From positions 930,001 to 994,000 of the forward strand of contig NZ_CP067140.1 in the NCBI RefSeq assembly GCF_028553805.1: 64,000 nucleotides of DNA, given 5' to 3'. The first letter of the stretch is position 1. Every line of letters starts with the position of its first letter. Shown here in pieces: positions 63,418-64,000 of this stretch. The position numbers and the translations under genes were made by a program. The notes beneath the pieces were generated by a model that did no database searches, had not been told where the DNA came from, and worked only from the letters and a program-made list of their open reading frames with translations. Origin of the DNA: Paracoccus saliphilus (GTDB taxonomy: Bacteria > Pseudomonadota > Alphaproteobacteria > Rhodobacterales > Rhodobacteraceae).

Positions 63418-64000
63418 ATGCGACGCATTTCGATTTTCGGAGCGACCGGATCGGTCGGGGCCAATGGGATCGACCTGATCCGCCGCGCGGGCGGGGCAGA
63501 GGCGTTCCATGTCGTCGCGCTGACCGCCGGACGGAATATCGAGCGGCTCGCCAGGATGGCGCGAGAGTTGCGGGCCGAGGTCGCGGTAACGGCGCATGAG
63601 GAATTGCTGGACGATCTGCGCGCGCGACTGGTGGGGAGCGGTGTCGAAGCCGCCGCCGGACCTGCGGCCCTGAAAGAGGCGGCGGGACGTCCGGCGGATT
63701 GGGTCCTGTCGGCCATCGTTGGCGCAGCGGGATTGGCGCCGGGGCTGACCGCGCTGGCCCAAGGCGGTGTTTTGGCATTGGCGAACAAGGAATCGCTGGT
63801 TTGTGCGGGCCCGTTGATGCGCGCTGCGGCCGAACGAAACGGAACCACGATCCTGCCGGTGGACTCCGAGCATTCCGCGATCTTTCAGGCCCTTGGTTCT
63901 GAAACCCGCGATAGCGTCGAGCATGTGACCATTACCGCTTCGGGCGGGGCGTTTCGCGACTGGCCCCTGGAGCGGCTGGCGGCTGCGACGGTGGCCGAGG
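63418..64000 (+). CDS. dxr: 1-deoxy-D-xylulose-5-phosphate reductoisomerase, 3'-truncated by window edge
   Basis: The first 194 codons of the second enzyme of the non-mevalonate isoprenoid pathway. The NADPH-binding ISIFGATGSVGANGIDLIRR and ALANKESLVCAG with PVDSEHSAIFQAL are diagnostic. The rest is beyond the window. It starts three bases after cdsA. Confidence 0.95.
   Translation, partial: MRRISIFGATGSVGANGIDLIRRAGGAEAFHVVALTAGRNIERLARMARELRAEVAVTAHEELLDDLRARLVGSGVEAAAGPAALKEAAGRPADWVLSAIVGAAGLAPGLTALAQGGVLALANKESLVCAGPLMRAAAERNGTTILPVDSEHSAIFQALGSETRDSVEHVTITASGGAFRDWPLERLAAATVAE

Overview
The window is a GC-rich alphaproteobacterial chromosome segment, most likely Rhodobacteraceae and plausibly a Paracoccus-like organism. 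This rests on gene content and order: a division and cell-wall (dcw) operon behind an UpsM-like leader; ethylmalonyl-CoA pathway genes ecm and ccr; a pyruvate dehydrogenase E1-beta with its own lipoyl domain; a glyQ-small membrane protein-glyS operon; a cysK/TrgB-like pair; and a DUF1127 gene followed by anti-Shine-Dalgarno hairpins of the CcsR/cuckoo type known from Rhodobacter sphaeroides. The genus is inference. No plasmid, prophage, insertion sequence or CRISPR array was seen.

Layout. 1-3.4 kb: 3' part of purB, an orphan FliG-like gene, a 47-residue membrane protein and gap. 3.4-9.8 kb: on the minus strand, a Bcr/CflA-type exporter, pdhA-pdhB-pdhC, ftsB and rlmJ. 9.8-10.6 kb: the most striking region, a DUF1127 gene followed on the minus strand by ten tandem hairpins with CUCCUCCUCCC loops, readable as five two-hairpin sRNAs, the last ending in a U8 terminator. 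10.9-11.9 kb: apbC/mrp. 11.9-12.65 kb: regulatory region with MraZ-box-like repeats, GANTC sites and a leader RNA ending in a strong terminator. 12.65-21.8 kb: mraZ-rsmH-ftsL-ftsI-murE-murF-mraY-murD, where the dcw cluster stops without ftsW-murG-murC. The 855-base gap after murD holds a phased 4 x 11-bp repeat, and a class C beta-lactamase-like gene follows.

23.9-28.3 kb: ecm, a periplasmic alpha-carbonic anhydrase and, divergently, ccr, so a CO2-related enzyme sits between two genes of a CO2-fixing acetate assimilation route. 28.4-39.1 kb: a helicase, EcsC and GNAT proteins, a flavin-reductase-like protein, apt, a membrane protein, a large MscS channel, cysK, a TrgB-like Nudix protein, a DUF2059 protein and tRNA-Ser(CGA). 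The tRNA is followed by about 750 bases of non-coding scar with a possible autotransporter relic.

39.8-49.9 kb: argP/argO, an EamA transporter, dctB/dctD (DctD lacks the sigma-54 contact loop), purQ, glyS and glyQ. 49.9-59.3 kb: a secreted repeat and peptidoglycan-binding protein, TrkH, a persulfide-dioxygenase-like enzyme, an EamA/MocR divergent pair with ATACAA repeats, Ppx/GppA, rlmE and an AraC regulator. 59.4-64 kb: miaA, then pyrH-frr-uppS-cdsA-dxr, with dxr cut by the window end.

Most genes are core metabolism or envelope biogenesis. The unusual content is regulatory: the sRNA array, the mraZ leader, and repeat arrays without an assigned regulator.
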